Source: Euborellia annulipes (taxonomy: Eukaryota; Arthropoda; Insecta; Dermaptera; Anisolabididae). Taken from it: 64,000 nt of DNA. The stretch's first letter is position 1; each line of letters begins with the position of its first letter. Shown piece by piece: positions 53,338 to 63,537 of this stretch. The translations under genes and the position numbers were made by a program. The stretch covers positions 1 through 64,000 of the forward strand of contig JAKCPI010001912.1 in NCBI GenBank assembly GCA_023213315.1, written 5' to 3'. The notes beneath the pieces were generated by a model. That model ran no database searches. It was given only the letters and a program-made list of their open reading frames with translations, and was not told the origin of the DNA.

Positions 53338-54060
53338 TTTAATCTAGATTAATTTATATTCAACTTCAAGTATTTTTCAAAAAAATAAATAAACAAAACA
53401 GTCTCGGGTAGGATCTCTAAACATCTTGTTGTTATTATTATTAATAAATTCTTGAATTTTTCAGTTGAAATTTTTTAGGTAACAATATAAACTCATTTAC
53501 AAAGTAAATGATCCAAGATGCCAAATGATCAATAAAAGCTACCTAAAAAAAAATTCATTAAATGAAGAAAACTATTACGTTTGAACAAATTAAATTTTAA
53601 TTGTATCAGAGATTTAGGAAGAAGGGCCTTTACTTGTATAGTAAATATTTTTTTTCGGACAGCCTTAATATATTTGATCCGTCATCGACGTTTAGGCTAC
53701 AAGTTGTCTATAATTAGGACTCAGAATCAGCTATAAGCGTTTGTAGTTTGGATCATGATCAGGAGCGTAGTGTAGAGCAGTTGGGGCAAACTGCTCCAGG
53801 CCCAAAATTAGAAAGATCGAAATCAAATATTTGCACGAGTAAAGTGGCTGTAGTATTAAAACCAGTGATCCTCAACCACTGTGCCACGGCACTTCTTCTG
53901 GAGCTCACAATTGTAAAGAAATTAAAAAAACTATTGAAGGTTTTAGTAATATAGCTGATTAGTTGTAGTAGAAGCAGAGTTTCTGCCTGTTTGTTTCTCT
54001 TGATCCGAGTTCTATCTCACAAGTTGACAGATCAATTTAATTATATAATAATTTTTATTA
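53338..54060. other. Region after OTUD7 with minor hAT-end scraps
   Basis: Apart from the possible OTUD7 last exon and poly(A) signal, it holds short GC-richer scraps at 53750-53800 (GGAGCGTAGTGTAGAGCAG) and 53858-53890 (CAGTGATCCTCAACCACTG), both like hAT termini. No gene seen. Confidence 0.4.
53465..53482 (+). CDS. OTUD7: Possible terminal OTUD7 exon
   Basis: A good acceptor (TTCTTGAATTTTTCAG) is followed in the right phase by LKFFR and a stop (TAA). An AATAAA lies about 50 bp on (53531). Human OTUD7B also ends shortly after the finger with a Leu/Arg/Phe tail. The exon is tiny and lies beyond the mariner insertion, so the call is tentative. Confidence 0.4.
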   Translation: MKFFR

Positions 54061-54088
54061 TTATTATTTATTTTATATAATAATTTAT

Positions 54089-54134
54089 GCTCATTGCTGA
54101 CGTTTCGGTCCTGACCGAAACGTCAGCAATGAGC
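54089..54134. repeat. 46-bp palindrome made of two hammerhead 3' boxes
   Basis: Perfect 22-bp arms GCTCATTGCTGACGTTTCGG... and GACCGAAACGTCAGCAATGA..., with a 2-base centre. The CCGAAACGTC part is the same box as in the PLE hammerheads. Confidence 0.75.
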
Positions 54135-54189
54135 AACAAATAAACAAATAAACGCACATTGCTCGTTTAATAGTTTTAAATAGATACGA

Positions 54190-54600
54190 ATATAGAGAGA
54201 AAGTATTGGATCCATGTCAAAAATTCTCGAGATTTCAATAAATATACACGTTTTGAGGTCCCCTGAATCCAAAAAAGTGGTCTTCGCGACATGGTCTGTC
54301 TGTCTGTGTATTTGTCTGTGTGTCTGTCTATCTGTGAACAAAATATCTCAAGAACGAAAAGAGCTAGGAAATTGAAATTTTATATTTAAGTTAGCTACCC
54401 CCTGGGACGTGCCACTAAGCTTTTGAACAAAATCGGCCAAAAAGTACTAGTACTTTACTGATGTACTTTTTCAGTTGTTTTTGATTTTCTCAAAATTCAT
54501 AAATCAATTATTTTTTAGATGATCTTTAAAATGTATATTCTCATTTTTCCCTTGAAATGTTTTGAAGCACACTTTACTCTTGTACTCTTGATTTAAAGAA
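54190..54600 (-). repeat. AGAAAGT-family repeat, reverse orientation
   Basis: GAGAGAAAGTATTGGATCC, GAGGTCCCCTGAATCCAAAA, a CTGTCTGTGTATTTGTCTGT run, AAAAGTACTAGTACTTTACT and CACACTTTACTCTTGTACTC. The distal terminus is missing. Confidence 0.75.
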
Positions 54601-54879
54601 TAGATGAAAGGAGCAGGCAGTCAGGTAATTAGTCTCCACGGAATAAAACTCTATTTAGGATAGATAGTTTAAAATTAAATATTATAATTAATACAATTTG
54701 TTAATGAAATTTGTTCTGTCTTGAAATTTTATCAAGTATAAATCGAAAAAAGTACAGTACATTTGTTTTTTAACGCTCACAATTTACCTGCCGAGGTCGC
54801 TGATTATGAGCCTTCTCCAACTATTTTAGCTAATAATTTCTTCATATTTAAAATGCTCTGTCCTGATTATAGACTAAAT

Positions 54880-55140
54880 TTAGCATCTGAAATTTAGACC
54901 CCGTCCCTATTCATTTAAATTGATTCATAGCCAATACAATTTAAATACATTTTTGCCGCATGGGACGGGATGCCAACCTGCGATAATTGTTTTTAATTGC
55001 TTAGATCCGCCACTGAATATAAAAGTTTCTAGTTATTTGATTGTAGCCCCTATTTCCGTAGCACAATGATAGTTTTCTTGGCTCTTAAACTAGCGATCAG
55101 GGGTTCACATCCCGTCTCAAGCGACAAAATGTTCTCTTTA
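54880..55140. repeat. Two SINE family B fragments
   Basis: 54880-54985 is a minus-strand tail and partial head (CCGTCCCTATTCATTTAAAT, GGGACGGGATGCCAACCTGC). 55048-55135 is a plus-strand head (GTAGCACAATGATAGTTTTC, GGGTTCACATCCCGTCTCAA). Confidence 0.55.
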
Positions 55141-57060
55141 ATGCGCTTCAGGAGGCAAGCTGTAGGCATGTTTTTGACGATAAGAAGGGGTTAGGGGTCT
55201 TACAAATTTAGCCAAAAAGCCCAACTATTACGAAAATTTGCCAACAGATGGCAGGATGGTAGGGCTATATTTAATCTCATGTATTTGTTTGATTTTCGTT
55301 TATCTTTTAAAAAAATATTTTTTAATTAATGGTAATTTAAAAAAAGCATTCTCTTGTGCTCACGAATTTAAATAATTAAAAAAAAAAATACTTTAAAATG
55401 CCTCAGTAGTTTCGGACTAAAGATTCAATGTGCCCTCCTCCTGAAGCCCCTTAAAAGAGATATTCTGCCACATATCCCAAGATAAGCAAAAAAAAAAAAC
55501 AGGTTTTCGAATTTTATAATTTTCTCATAAAAACCGGTTTTTCGAAGTCGTTTTTTGAAACCCTAATGTCGATGATGTATTAAATATTGGGCGATTCATC
55601 TCTTTTTAAATACATTAAACCCTCGGCTGTTTCGTCTCTATTTTTAAGTAAATATCACTCCATCCATCTATCTTTAACAAAAAAATATCTTTAAAAGATA
55701 TATTGATTTGGCTCGTTTTTTTTCTTTTACTTAATTTTTCAACAAAAAGATGAAATCAGAATCTCAAATGTTTATATACATACTAAAAAGCCATATTATC
55801 TTCAAATTTAATAATATCTTGAACTAAGTGATCTATTTTCTGGATTTTAAAATATATTATTTATATTAATAGAATATTTTAAATATTTATTTTCATTATA
55901 AATCGGAATCTCATTAAAAATGAATAAGTATTAAACATTTTTGAAATTTAACAAATAAGACTTAAATATACTCATAAAGATCTCTCTTATTTAATTTAAA
56001 GAAATTAAGTCGAGTTAAATTTTAAAAGATTGTAATCATGCTTTCTCTATTCAAAAGAAGTCGGAGATTTTTGATAAAAACTGTTTGCCTTTAATTAAAT
56101 CCACTAAAGCGAGATCACTAGCCAAGTTCAGTCATTTCGTCTTTTTTTCATTAGAAATAATTAAAATAATTTCGTGCCAAATCATATTAAATGTGGCCTT
56201 CAAATTCCCCTGTTAAACATTTTACAAATTTTATTTGGAAAGGAAAAAAAACTGTGCCTTTTAAAATTGCTATTTAATTCAAAAGCGATATTACAACAAC
56301 TTAAATTAACTTTTAGATTTTTGTAATAATGTTTATAAAAGTATTAATAATAATTAGGCCATGATTTAGGCTTCTTTCGGAAATGCTTTTAATTTCCAAC
56401 ACGACAATTTTTAATTTTTTGGAAATATTAATACGAACAAAATTTTCAAATGAAATTTTAAATGTATAGCAATTTTTTAATACATTATAACTTAACTAAA
56501 GATAGAAAAATATCTTTAAATTTGTAAAATATATACATGTATATCTATATCCAGAACTTATCTAATATTTTTCTTTCTTTTTACTTAATTTTTCTTTCTA
56601 GTTAGGCCTAATTTATTTTTCTATTTTCTTTTAATCTAAATCAGTGGTGTCTATTAGAAGCAAGGGAGTTAAACTTCTGATTGAAATATGTTCATTTAAT
56701 CTAACTTAAAAGAGGGGGGGGGAGCAAATATATTTGTTTTGCACTATTTATTCTTCTTACAATACATACAGTAGTAATAGTCCATATTTTAAGGCCATAA
56801 ACTAGTCAATTATTTAAATTAAAAAAGTAATTTGGAGAAAAAAAAAAACCAGGCTGCTTATAAGTCGAACTCATATTATCTTGATTTATAGATATTTTTG
56901 CTGAGCCATCTTCAGTGTCTTTCAAATTAATAGATGTCTTCAAAACTTTTTAAAACAAGGCACTCCAAACTTTACGTCACAACGCCTCCTTAAAAATATT
57001 TAATCGTATGACGTCTCCCCCCTCCCCATTTTATAAAATAATACAAAGATGTAGATGTAG
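55141..57060. other. AT-rich intergenic DNA, no gene seen
   Basis: About 1.9 kb of strongly AT-rich sequence. A short G run lies at about 56716. No repeat ends, tRNA boxes or coding frames were found. Confidence 0.5.
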
Positions 57061-57504
57061 ATTCCTTTGAAAGGGTGTTGTGTTGCACTGCGACCTCCAG
57101 GATCTATTGTGCCTCCCTTTCTAGCATTCCCCTGCGGTATAAGTCCCCGTTTGGAGTATCCCTTCCAGATGGCTGGTGGAAATTTCTCTCAAAACAATAT
57201 TTCTTTACCACCTTCTTTATCTTTTGGTAATTCCAGCAGGGGGGTGTTTCCGGAAAGTGAATCATACTCTTTGAGAGATATGATTTTATTTCTCCCCTCC
57301 TTCCCTGCTCATTCTTAGAATAATTTCTTCTGTCGTTCTTTGTATGAGCATGTGGAGTAGTGTTCCGAAATTACCTCCATGGCAGCTGTTGGGCATGTTT
57401 TCATTACTCCAGTCATACCGATGCATGCCAATCTTTGCACTTTTCCTAGTGTTATCCTTATACTCATCTAAGGATTCTTGCTGTGTAGACATTATTTTAC
57501 ATTC
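57061..57504. other. Unrecognised higher-GC segment
   Basis: Open on the plus strand at 57067-57318 (83 codons) and 57344-57562, and on the minus strand at 57286-57492. No frame shows a known domain; the minus frame (MHRYDWSNENMPNSCHGG) is the least repetitive. It abuts the PLE-type palindrome at 57505, so it may be internal sequence of that element or a captured fragment. Confidence 0.3.
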
Positions 57505-57595
57505 AATGAAGGAAACAGGATGTCACAGCGAACTCTTGCTGAAGGTGAGTGTATATATATAAATTAAAAACAGTGTTTTAATCTATCATGTTTTA

Positions 57596-57667
57596 TTTTC
57601 AGAGTATTGGTCAACCAATGTACATCAAGGTTTCAATCCTCAACGGATCATCATCAGGACCTGAAAA
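57596..57667 (-). ncRNA. Hammerhead ribozyme, complete core
   Basis: Minus strand order: TTTTCAGGTC, CTGATGA, stem II GATCC-GTTGA-GGATT, GAAA, stem III CC...GG, a GUU cleavage triplet, then GACC and CTGAAAA, which pair back to GGTC and TTTTCAG as stem I with an internal bulge. All conserved core bases are present. Confidence 0.7.
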
Positions 57668-58160
57668 GTGAATGAATCACAATAATTTATTATCTATAAT
57701 ATACATTTGTGTTATTTAAATTTAACTGAAAGTTGGTAGCAATTGTCCTGTCAAATTAAATTATAAAAATGTCGTTGAATTAACACAGCACAATCTCTTT
57801 CTTATATATTTGAATTAGTTATATATTAATTCTTTGAGATCCATCCACAAAAATATATTAAAAGGAAGGTTTAATATAATTGTCAATAAGAAATTAAAAT
57901 ATTGTTTGTATATTTCATCAAAATAATAATAAAAAGTGAAATTATATATGAATAGGATTTTATCAGAGCTAAGTTATGTCTAATTTAATTAAAAAAATAC
58001 TCAGTATACATCTTGTAACACTTTATATTAAACAAAAAACAATTCTACATTTTGATAAACGACAAGATATTCATTAATAATTAATTTCTTAAAAAACAGA
58101 TGACGAATGTTCATAACACAAATGTATATTATAGATAATAAATTATTGTGATTCATTCAC

Positions 58161-58232
58161 TTTTCAGGTCCTGATGATGATCCGTTGAGGATTGGAACCT
58201 TGATGTACATTGGTTGACCAATACTCTGAAAA
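58161..58232 (+). ncRNA. Hammerhead ribozyme copy with one core change
   Basis: Mirror of the 57596-57667 motif on the plus strand with the same stems. The GAAA box reads GGAA here, which should weaken or abolish cleavage. Confidence 0.6.
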
Positions 58233-58331
58233 TAAAACATGATAGATTAAAACACTGTTTTAATTTATATATATATACACTCACCTTCAGCAAGAGTTCG
58301 CTGTGGCATCCTGTTTCCTACATTGAATGTA

Positions 58332-60125
58332 AAAAAAAAAGTTATCCTTATACATTGATGATATTAAAAAAATAAATATTTCCGAAAGTTTTGGCTTGAA
58401 GTTTTTTTTTCTCACAATAAAATCTTGCCTTTTAGGAAACTCTCTAAAATTATAATTTAAATAAAAAAAAATACTACTTTAATTTTTATCAAAACAATAT
58501 TTTCGATGAAATTAATTTTTTAATCATCAAAAAAAAAAAAAAAAAAATCAGTAAAACTTGTGCCTTAAATATGAAACGTACAATATATTTAAATCAATAG
58601 TTTCGTCCCCTCCCTCCAAAAAAGTCTAAACAATTTTCATTTGATTTATATTAAATAACAATTATAATTATTTCGAAGAATGCATGCCAAAATAACATGT
58701 ATCATAAAATGAAAATGTTTTTATATAATTAGTGGCACATATCAATAACAATATCTGTGATAATACTTTTTACTATAAAAGGAACACCACTGAATAAATA
58801 GGGCCGCAAAAGATAATAGGAAAATAATTAAATACACTGCAGTATTTAGAAACTAATAATTGTAAAAAACACTGCTTTAATATTTATTTGAAAATCTCTC
58901 TTAATATACAGCACACAGAAGTACCTGGTATTTAGTAGAATAATCCAAAGATGTTGGAATATCGCTTTATTGTCAAGATGATTGTGCCAAATTAAAAGCT
59001 TGTAAATAGTATAACATAATTATATATTGTTAATATAAAACAAAGTTATATATTATTTATTTTATATGTAAAAAATATATTTAATACATATAATGTATAC
59101 ATTAGCAAACACGAAAGTTACTTTAGAGTTAAGTAAGTTAAAACTAAAAGTCTGCAAAATAATAAAACACCAATAGATAATTTTTTCATACTTGATAATT
59201 ATTAAAATTTAGTTACTTAGGTCTAGTTGCATTTTTAGAAAATGCGTTTGACATTTATTTAAAAGAAAAAAATTTTTTTATTAATAAAAAAAAAAATATA
59301 AAAACTGGCATGTGTTCATAATAATATATCGAGATTTCCACTAATCTATTTTAGATTAATTACACTTATCTATGTTAATTCCAATTATTCATCATATGAT
59401 TAATTTAATTGGTAAATCCATAATATATATCTTCAAAAAATATAATATGAAAAATAATATGTAATATATATATATAATATTAAATATTGAACCCGTCCTA
59501 TTTTAGGAATTATTTTCTAGAGACTTTTTTCTAGTCTAAAAATTATAATTATAATTATTATATAAATATATATATAGTTGAAATTTTAGAGCTTTTAAAA
59601 AAATTAAACCAAAGAAGTATTTTCTGGTGTATATATATATTTTTAAAATTATATATAACCTCTTATAAATTAAAATAAAATGCTAATAAGTTTATTAATT
59701 TTTTTTATTTGACTCACTAATCCTATCCACTCTTTTAACTCCAGCAACAAATAAAATGTGATATCTATTATTAGGGGCGTAGCTAGGGGGACTCCTCCCC
59801 AGCAGGCAAAATAAGGTTTATTTAACTGAAATTAATCAATCATTTAATTTTTTTTTTTTAATCTCTCCATTTTTATTTCTATTCATTCAAAATAAAAAAT
59901 GGTAATAATAAAACTACAAGTCAATAAAATACCTTACTGTATATATGTGCCATTTGTTGATTTTTTCTAAATTTAAGATTATTCATGTTTCATGGAAAAA
60001 TTATACATAGATTCATTCATTTGAAGGCTTCTCCATTACTCGGATGGGTATTTATTTAATAAGATTTAAACTTTCGACCGTTGGTTCTCGTGGAAACATT
60101 TTGTAAATTAAAATTAAATATACAA
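58332..60125. other. AT-rich intergenic DNA
   Basis: No gene seen. At about 59775 TAGGGGCGTAGCTAGGGGG resembles a hAT-like left end without partner. Confidence 0.45.
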
Positions 60126-60177
60126 ATTAAACACTAGGTTATTTGTTTCAAAGGTTTTATTAATTAAAAAATTAACA

Positions 60178-60222
60178 CTTGATACGTATTTCGACAATTC
60201 CTTGTCATTATCAGAAGTAGAT
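60178..60222 (-). ncRNA. Hammerhead ribozyme copy, one core change
   Basis: Minus strand: ACTT, CTGATAA, stem GACAA/TTGTC with GGAA loop, GAAA, TACGTATC, AAGT. The first box reads CTGATAA instead of CTGATGA. Confidence 0.6.
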
Positions 60223-60227
60223 TAGAA

Positions 60228-60282
60228 TGTAATCACTTCTGATGATGACAAGAAATTGTCGAAATGCGTATCAAGTGTTAAT
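60228..60282 (+). ncRNA. Hammerhead ribozyme, complete core
   Basis: CTGATGA (60239-60245), stem II GACAA/TTGTC with a GAAA tetraloop, GAAA (60261-60264), a very short stem III (UG CG UA), AUC cleavage triplet, and stem I CACTT/AAGTG. The minimal stem III is a known feature of PLE-type hammerheads. Confidence 0.7.
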
Positions 60283-60330
60283 TTTTTAATTAATAAAACC
60301 TTTGAAACAAATAACCTAGTGTTTAATTTG

Positions 60331-61448
60331 GGTATTTATTTAGCGTCAGTGTCACTGCTATTGCCCCCCCGCCTGACACTCAGCCCTATGAATCTCGAAA
60401 AATTGAAACGACACTTATCAAACATTCCAATTTAAAGTCGGAATTCGATTATCGCGGAGCCCAGACTTCTTTTCACTATATCTGACAACTTGGATCTGTC
60501 TGATCAGGTACGGATTGAGTCAGGTCAGGTTTCGGGGTGCGTTTTAAATTAAAACGTGAAGAGGAAGGAGAATTTTAAGAAAAAGTTCTTTGAATAAAAA
60601 ACATAAATATATTTGGATATCTTATTTTACAAATAATGGCTGTTAGCCTACAAAGTAAATACACCTTGGGTGTTGGTTTTTTTTTTTTCTCTGGCTCATT
60701 TTAAAGCCCATGGCTGACTCCAACCAAAATATGAAAAGAAACTCGCAATTAGGCAGTCATTTTATTTTCCTTATAAGATATACACGTATGTTTACTTAAG
60801 GGAGTCTCTTTTCTATTATCGATAATACAGTATTTACTGAATAGCTTTCTGTGTGGTTAAAATTTAAAATTTCCACACTCAACAAAATTTAAAAGAGTCA
60901 CAATCTAAAAACAAATATATATAATAATAATATTTTTAGCAAGTATTATAAAGTACTTTTAAGTGACAAAGGTTTACTTTATCACAAAATAGAACAGTAC
61001 ATTACAAGTGTATAAAGTATCGTTAAATAAATACACGATTCATTTTACTTTATTTTTTGTACAAAATGGCTTAGAAAATGAGTAAAATTTAGCCACGATT
61101 TTAATGTCTTTTGAGAATTATTTTTGAGGAAATTATCATATTAAAATTAATTTTTACTGAGTAAGAGCCTTGCTTACCAAACACAAAATTGATAAACAAA
61201 CATAATTCAATAAATATGAATTTCCTGATTATTTGTTAGATTTATATTTGATTATATTTTATTATGTATTTATAACATTTTCGCCACTGCGCTGGTAAAG
61301 ACCGCGTTCACAAATCAACTTTATTTTATTATAATGTTAAATTATATAGAGAGATAATGTTAATATTCCTTATTAAGTTTCTTAAAATTAATTTATTTCA
61401 ATAAATATTGTTAAATATTTGATTCCCCAATTGTTAGAAATCCATGTG
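60331..61448. other. AT-rich intergenic DNA, no gene seen
   Basis: No coding frame or repeat terminus was recognised. A short moderate-GC patch lies at 60360-60540. Confidence 0.5.
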
Positions 61449-61450
61449 TA

Positions 61451-61654
61451 GTGAGGGTCAATATTAAGTCCCACCCATGCGTTTTCTACTTGTGATTATT
61501 TCATTGTTTTTATAAAAGAAAATGAAAATCTTTATTGGAAATTTTCTAGGTTTGAACCATGAAAGTGTCCATTCAAAAATATATAATTTTTTAAAAACAA
61601 TGAAATAATCACACGTAGAAAACGCATGGGGGGACTTAATATTGTCCCTCACTG
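61451..61654. mobile_element. 204-bp TA-flanked MITE
   Basis: Ends GTGAGGGTCAATATTAAGTC and, in complement, CAGTGAGGGACAATATTAAG, both continuing through CCCACCCATGCG-like and TTTTCTAC sequence. TA flanks it (61449-61450, 61655-61656). Sister of 28869-29083. Confidence 0.85.
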
Positions 61655-61732
61655 TACGTCTCTATTCTAGTTGTATATATTTAATTATTATAAGGGTATT
61701 TTATGGCTGGTTGAATTTTAATCAGGAATAAA

Positions 61733-62460
61733 AACAGAAGAAAATACAGCCAGAATTTTTTTTCTTTAAAAAAATATATTTTCAACAGCTAAAGTTTCGG
61801 CCTTGGTTAACGCCATCTTCGGAGCTGTTAGATGTCATTATGTTTACATATTTGGTATTGTAATACGTATTGAACTCTGATGAAACATAGGGCTGGACGG
61901 TAAACCGGTTTACCGGTAAAAACCGGTAAAAATTTTTTTACCGAAAACGCGGTAACGAACCTCTAATTCGGTAAAAACCGGTTTTTTTTCGAAAGTCGGT
62001 AAAAACCTATTATTTCGGGCGGTAAAAAATTTTGGTTCGGCGAGAAAAAAAATGTTCCGCGGCGGCAAACCAAATTGTGGTTCCGCGGCGGCAAATTTCT
62101 GTCCCGCGGGCGGCAAAAAATTGGCGTCTCTAAAAAAAAGGTAAAATATTTTTTTTTGGTTCCGCGAAAAAAAAAAAATGTTTCGGCAAAAAATTGGCGT
62201 CTCTAAAAAAAAGGTAAAATATTTTTCCGGCCGAGGAAAAATTTTGGTTCCGCAAAAAAAAATGTTCCGCGGCGGCAAACTTTGGTTCCGCGGGCGGTAA
62301 AAAATTTTTACCGACTTTCGAGAAAAACGGTTTTTTTCATTATCGAGGTCGGTAATGAAAATCCATTACCGTCCAGCCCTAGCCTTAACCAAGGCCTAAA
62401 CGTCAGCGTTTGAAAATATATTTCTTTAAAGAAAAAAAATTCTGGCTGCTCTTTTTTTTC
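61733..62460. repeat. Inverted PLE-type termini with hammerhead-like motif, split by a hAT-like element
   Basis: Outer inverted arms (GCCAGAATTTTTTTTCTTTA at 61751, complement near 62440). On the minus strand of the left arm (61783-61832): AACAGCT, CCGAAGA, GGC/GCC stem, GAAA, AGCTGTT. The first box deviates by one base. The right arm keeps AACCAAGGCCTAAACGTC. The element at 61888-62381 separates them. Confidence 0.55.
61888..62381. mobile_element. 494-bp hAT-like element dense in CCGGTAAAAACCGG words
   Basis: Ends TAGGGCTGGACGGTAA and its exact complement. GGTAAAAACCGG-, CCGCGGCGGCAAA- and GGTAAAAAATTT-type words are repeated throughout. A matching 8-bp target duplication was not seen. The minus frame at 61910-62278 is repeat-derived (F-C-G and P-P-R-N-I-F-F repeats) and not a gene. 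Confidence 0.7.
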
Positions 62461-63271
62461 CTGATTATACTTTTAATGTTGTTTGAATTTTATTTTAATC
62501 TTATTGTTTCTTTAATAAGAACAAAAATATTGAATTAAGTATCGTAGTTTTTTTTTTTTTTTTGTTTTTTTTGAGGAAAAAATTCAAGTCTATTTTCTGT
62601 TTCTTCTTGTTAAGAAAATTCTTCACTCAATTTTTCCAAATCTGCTTTGTTTAATACCGATTATAAAAAAAAAAACTTAGATAAATCATCGAAAGATTAA
62701 ATAATTAAAATTAGAAATTAAAAGTGCTATTTATTCTAAATATTCAATTTGCATAAGCCTACATCCTTGGAAAAATGTTATTCATTTATTATCAAGTATT
62801 AAAATGAAAATTGGCTTACGAAAAAAATCTTAATTAATTGCATTTCATTTTTATAGAGAAAAATTTTTTAAGTACTTTTAAGTTTGAAAATAATACTAAA
62901 AAATATTTTAAAGGTAATGGAAAAAAAGAAAGGGTTTTTTTGCTAACAGCATTTATTTAAAATTTTTAATATTTTGGTTTTTGTTTATAAATTAGAATTA
63001 TTTAATATAATTTAAACACTATGAAAAAAGAAGCAATTTTGACATGGGCCCCATCGAGGCTGGTGTTCTAGTCTCCGGATGTTCCTTATGTATTTCGTCC
63101 AGAGATAATTTAAGTAACATATGGATTACTATATTTTTTGACCAAGTAATTTCTTTCTTGATCACTTTTTCAGGCGAAATTTAGAATTTAATAAAATAAA
63201 GAGAATTTTTCATTTTATTTTTGAGGGAATTTATTTATTTATATTTAGAAGCATGGACGTTTACCTGTTGT
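62461..63271. other. AT-rich intergenic DNA
   Basis: No feature seen apart from homopolymer runs. Confidence 0.5.
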
Positions 63272-63537
63272 TAGGTATAAAATTCTGACGTTTTCAGAGC
63301 CAATTTTAACTACAAATTTTACAAAATAAATTAATAATTATGTATATATAGAGAAGGCTAATTTTCCCTCCCTTTGATTATATTAATGAAAAGGTAAATA
63401 ACAAAGAAGTACATAGTTTCCCTTGAACTTTAACTTATCGAGGTTCTACTGTATTATAGGCTATTATTACAATTATTAATTTTTTTGTAAAATTTGTAGT
63501 TAAAATTGGCTCTGAAAACCTCAGAATTTTATACCTA
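63272..63537. mobile_element. 266-bp MITE with ~65-bp inverted ends
   Basis: TAGGTATAAAATTCTGACGT... and its complement (...CTCAGAATTTTATACCTA), including AGAGCCAATTTTAACTACAA in both arms. Non-coding interior. TA-like flanks; superfamily uncertain. Confidence 0.75.

Larger units (their letters stand above)
57505..58331. mobile_element. PLE-type palindrome with two hammerhead ribozyme motifs
   Basis: Arms 57505-57735 and 58090-58331 are inverted copies (TTACATTCAATGAAGGAAAC at the left end) around a ~350-bp AT-rich loop. Each arm carries a hammerhead motif facing the other way. Confidence 0.75.
60131..60330. repeat. Palindromic pair of PLE-type termini
   Basis: Arms ACTAGGTTATTTGTTTCAAA... 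and complement, with a centre of about 30 bp. Each arm is a hammerhead followed by the same ~50-bp tail. Both hammerheads point outward. Confidence 0.85.

Noticed and set aside
57067..57562. Plus-strand frames considered as the last exon of OTUD7
   Set aside because: No similarity to the Cezanne C-terminus, no well-phased acceptor linking them to 50846, and they abut a PLE-type palindrome.
61910..62278. 122-codon minus frame with repeated PPRNIFF and FCGTKIF-type strings
   Set aside because: Mirrors the short word repeats of the hAT-like element and has no recognisable family.
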